DNA from: Cherax quadricarinatus
Taxonomy: Eukaryota > Arthropoda > Malacostraca > Decapoda > Parastacidae
Direction of reading: 5' to 3'
Length of the DNA: 64,000 nt
Assembly: GCF_038502225.1 (NCBI RefSeq)
Contig: NW_027196935.1
Span: 1 to 64,000 of the forward strand
Part shown: positions 61,571-64,000 of the stretch, piece after piece
Numbering within the stretch: position 1 is the stretch's first letter
Layout of the letters: each line of letters starts with the position of its first letter
Position numbers and translations under genes: made by a program
Notes under the pieces: model-generated
Seen by the model: only the letters and a program-made list of their open reading frames with translations
Database searches by the model: none
Told to the model about the DNA's origin: nothing

Positions 61571-63715
61571 AATAGAAGAAGGTAGAGAGGTAAGTGAAGA
61601 AAGGTGGTGGAATATAGATGAGGGGAGATTGGAGAGAGGAAGTAGAAGAGGGGGGATAGAAGAAGAAAATGAAAGAAGAGGAGAAATTAAAGATATTGAG
61701 GGAAAAGGGAAGAGAGGAGGGGGAAATGTTTAACAGACAGAGAGAGAGAGATAAAAGAGTGAAAGGGGGGATGAATTGAGAAAAGTAACGACTAGAGTTC
61801 CACTGGCAAGAGAGGGGGAACCAGAGATAAAGAGGGGAAAGGGGCAAAGGGAGACTTAATTTTAAAGTGGAAGGATTAAGGGGTGGTGTTGCAGGTACAA
61901 GGTGGAGTGTGTTTTAAGAGAGGAATCACTAGGGAAAAAAGGGGAAATTAAGGGAAAGGTAATTATAGATGGGATTATGGGAGGGAGAATAATGGAAAAT
62001 TCTGGGAGGGAAAACTATTGGAGGAATTATAGGTGGGGGCTTATGACAGGGAAATAATGGGAGGGATAATTATATGAGAGGGGAAATTATAAAAGGGGGA
62101 AATTATGAGAGGAGAAATTATAGGTGAGGTGTTTATGAGAGGCTGAATAATAAGAGGAAAAATTTTGAGAGAGGAAAATCACGATGGAGAATTATTGGAG
62201 GGAATTATATAGTGCTTATGAAGTGTAGAATGAGTATAACAATGAGAGGGGAATTATAGGGGAAGGATTAAGGGAGGGGGGAATTATAGGAAGAGTAATT
62301 ATGAGACGGGAAAATTGCAGAATTATGGAAAAGAGAAGTATGGGAATAATTATGAGAGGTGACATAATGGGAGAGGAGACTTAATGGAGGGCAAGTATAG
62401 AGAGATTATAGGAGGGGGGAAATTATAGGAGTTATGGGAAAAAGAATAATGGTAGGGTAAATTAAATGAGAGGGAATTATGAAAGGGGGAATTATAGGAA
62501 GGGAGATGTATAATGGCATGTTAAAGAAGAATTATAAGAGGTAATTTTTTTACGCTAATTATAGGAGGAGAGTAATAGGTGGAGTTATAGAATTGGGATT
62601 TATGGAGAGGGAGATGTAGGAATTAAATTATAGGGGGGGAATATAGGACGGGAATTATGAAAGATTTAAAGGAAGGGAATTATCGGAGGAGAGTTATTGG
62701 AAGGGGATTAATAGGAGAGAGGGTTATAGAGGCGGGAGTTATAGGAAGGGAGCAATAATAGGAGGAGAGTTATAAGAAGGGAGTTATTGCAACAAAAAAT
62801 TATAGGATGGGGAGTTGATAGAAGGGTAATTATAGGTGAGATAATTAAGAAATAATTATGATAGATAATTATAGGTGATGAGCAATTTAAGGATGAATTA
62901 TGGAAGGGGAGATTATGGAAGAGAGGTTATAGCAAGGAAAGTTATAGGAGGGGCTTTAATGGAGGGGCTTTAATGGAGGAACTTTAATGGAGGGGCTTCA
63001 ATGGAGGAGGTTTAATGGAGGGGCTTTACACAAGGAGCTTTACATAGGGAGTTACATAAGAGTAACTTTATAACAGGCGATTTATAGGAGCTTTATAAAG
63101 GAGACTTTAAAAGAGGGAATTTATGAGTCTTCATAAGGGGGAATTTATTGGACAGGCTTTATAGGGGATTTCTAGAAGAGGACTTATGGTAAGAGCTTTA
63201 TAAGAAGCGTTGCATAGCTGGGGTGTTAAAAAAAGGGGCTTTATAAGAGCAGCTTTATTAGAGGGCTTTATAGGAGCAGGTTTACATGGGAAGACTTACG
63301 GAAGGGATTTTATGAGAAAAGCCTAATAAGATGGACTTTACAGAACGAGCTTTAAAGGAGAGGCTTTATACGAGTGAATTTCCAGAAGCTTGATAGGAGT
63401 AGCTTTACTTTAAGACCTTTATATGAGATGCTTTAAAGGAGGGCTTTATAAGAGGAGCTTTCTAAAAGTTGCTTTACAATAATACTCTATATGAGCGACT
63501 AAGAGAGAGAGAGAGAGAGAGAGAGAAGAGAAACATGAAGATGGAAAATATGGGAGAAGGAAGAAGAGGAAAGAGAAATATTGGAGTGGAAAGAATGGGA
63601 AAGTGTGAAAGCAAGTCAGGGAAAAGAAAGTACTGGACAGGAAAGTATGGGAGAGGATTGAGTAGTACAAAAAAAGAAAGATAATGGGTAATATGGTAGA
63701 GAGAAACATGGGAAA

Positions 63716-64000
63716 GTGTAGTATGAGAGAGAGCAGTATGGGAGAGTGTAGTAAGAGAGAGAGCAGTATGGGAGAGTGTAGTAAGAGAGGGAGCAGTATG
63801 GGAGAGTGTAGTAAGAGAGGGAGCAGTATGGGAGAGTGTAGTAAGAGAGGGAGCAGTATGGGAGAGTGTAGTAAGAGAGAGAGCAGTATGGGAGAGTGTA
63901 GTAAGAGAGGGAGCAGTATGGGAGAGTGTAGTAAGAGAGGGAGCAGTATGGGAGAGTGTAGTAAGAGAGAGAGCAGTATGGGAGAGTGTAGTAAGAGAGA
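63716..64000. repeat. 30-bp minisatellite running off the window
   Basis: Units of GAGCAGTATGGGAGAGTGTA, GTAAGAGAGA with an A/G variant at one position (GAGAGAG or GAGGGAG). At least nine copies; the array continues beyond base 64000. Confidence 0.95.

Larger units (their letters stand above)
60800..64000. repeat. 3.2-kb purine-rich strand
   Basis: From about 60800 to the window end the plus strand is dominated by G and A, made of successive low-complexity blocks: AGAGAAATAGATGAAGG type (60800-61300), AGTAGATGAAGGTAGAGAG (61270-61570), GGGAAATTATAGGAG type (61860-62930), GGAGCTTTATAGG type with more T (62940-63480), and the 30-bp repeat at the end. Minus-strand frames rich in Ser, Leu and Phe follow from this composition. 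Confidence 0.9.

Noticed and set aside
61467..61847. Ser/Leu/Phe-rich minus frame resembling a membrane protein
   Set aside because: It is the translation of the complementary strand of a purine-rich repeat.

Overview
This 64 kb window looks like intergenic DNA from a large arthropod genome, most likely a decapod crustacean and perhaps a crayfish. I base this on the repeat vocabulary: RTE, CR1/jockey-like and RNase H-bearing LINEs, many Penelope-like element (PLE) fragments, huge TA/CA/GA microsatellites and tRNA-like SINE pieces. The species call is inference. I found no convincing host protein gene, rRNA gene or functional tRNA gene. Nearly every coding-looking stretch belongs to a retroelement.

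Layout. 0-4 kb: two 5'-truncated LINEs head-to-tail on the minus strand, then a palindromic repeat. 6-9.6 kb: a nearly complete RTE-type LINE with one uninterrupted ORF of over 960 codons. 9.9-15 kb: a LINE 3' tail, a PLE fragment with a hammerhead-like motif, and a decayed LINE with zinc knuckles, RT and RNase H. 15-21 kb: SINE palindrome, decayed RTE copy, CR1-like LINE and tail-to-tail LINE ends. 21-26 kb: minisatellites, a satellite invaded by a LINE, then GA and TA arrays. 26-33 kb: second decayed RTE, an unusual RT pseudogene, a PLE and the best-preserved CR1-like LINE. 33-40 kb: PLE and LINE remnants with SINE insertions. 40-46 kb: a MITE family embedded in TA arrays, a very young RTE fragment and another PLE. 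46-54 kb: a LINE with gag-like ORF1 upstream in the same orientation, a hammerhead-bearing foldback element, a decayed LINE and a PLE. 54-64 kb: minisatellites, a LINE endonuclease split by a foldback element, a small MITE, and a 3.2 kb almost purely purine strand running off the end.

The most interesting content is a coherent family of short non-autonomous elements (51749-52215, 57536-57741, 18112-18400, and degenerate 20488-21030). Each has inverted arms and a conserved 3' tail starting near TTGTCGG. Three have direct repeats that look like 10-15 bp target-site duplications. They carry a hammerhead-ribozyme-like core (CTGATGA, a GCCAC/GTGGC hairpin, then GAAACG). One copy splits a LINE endonuclease reading frame so cleanly that removing it and one target duplication restores the frame. 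Similar hairpin-GAAACG motifs lie at the 3' ends of two PLE coding remnants, so I infer that these are PLE-derived hammerhead-carrying elements.
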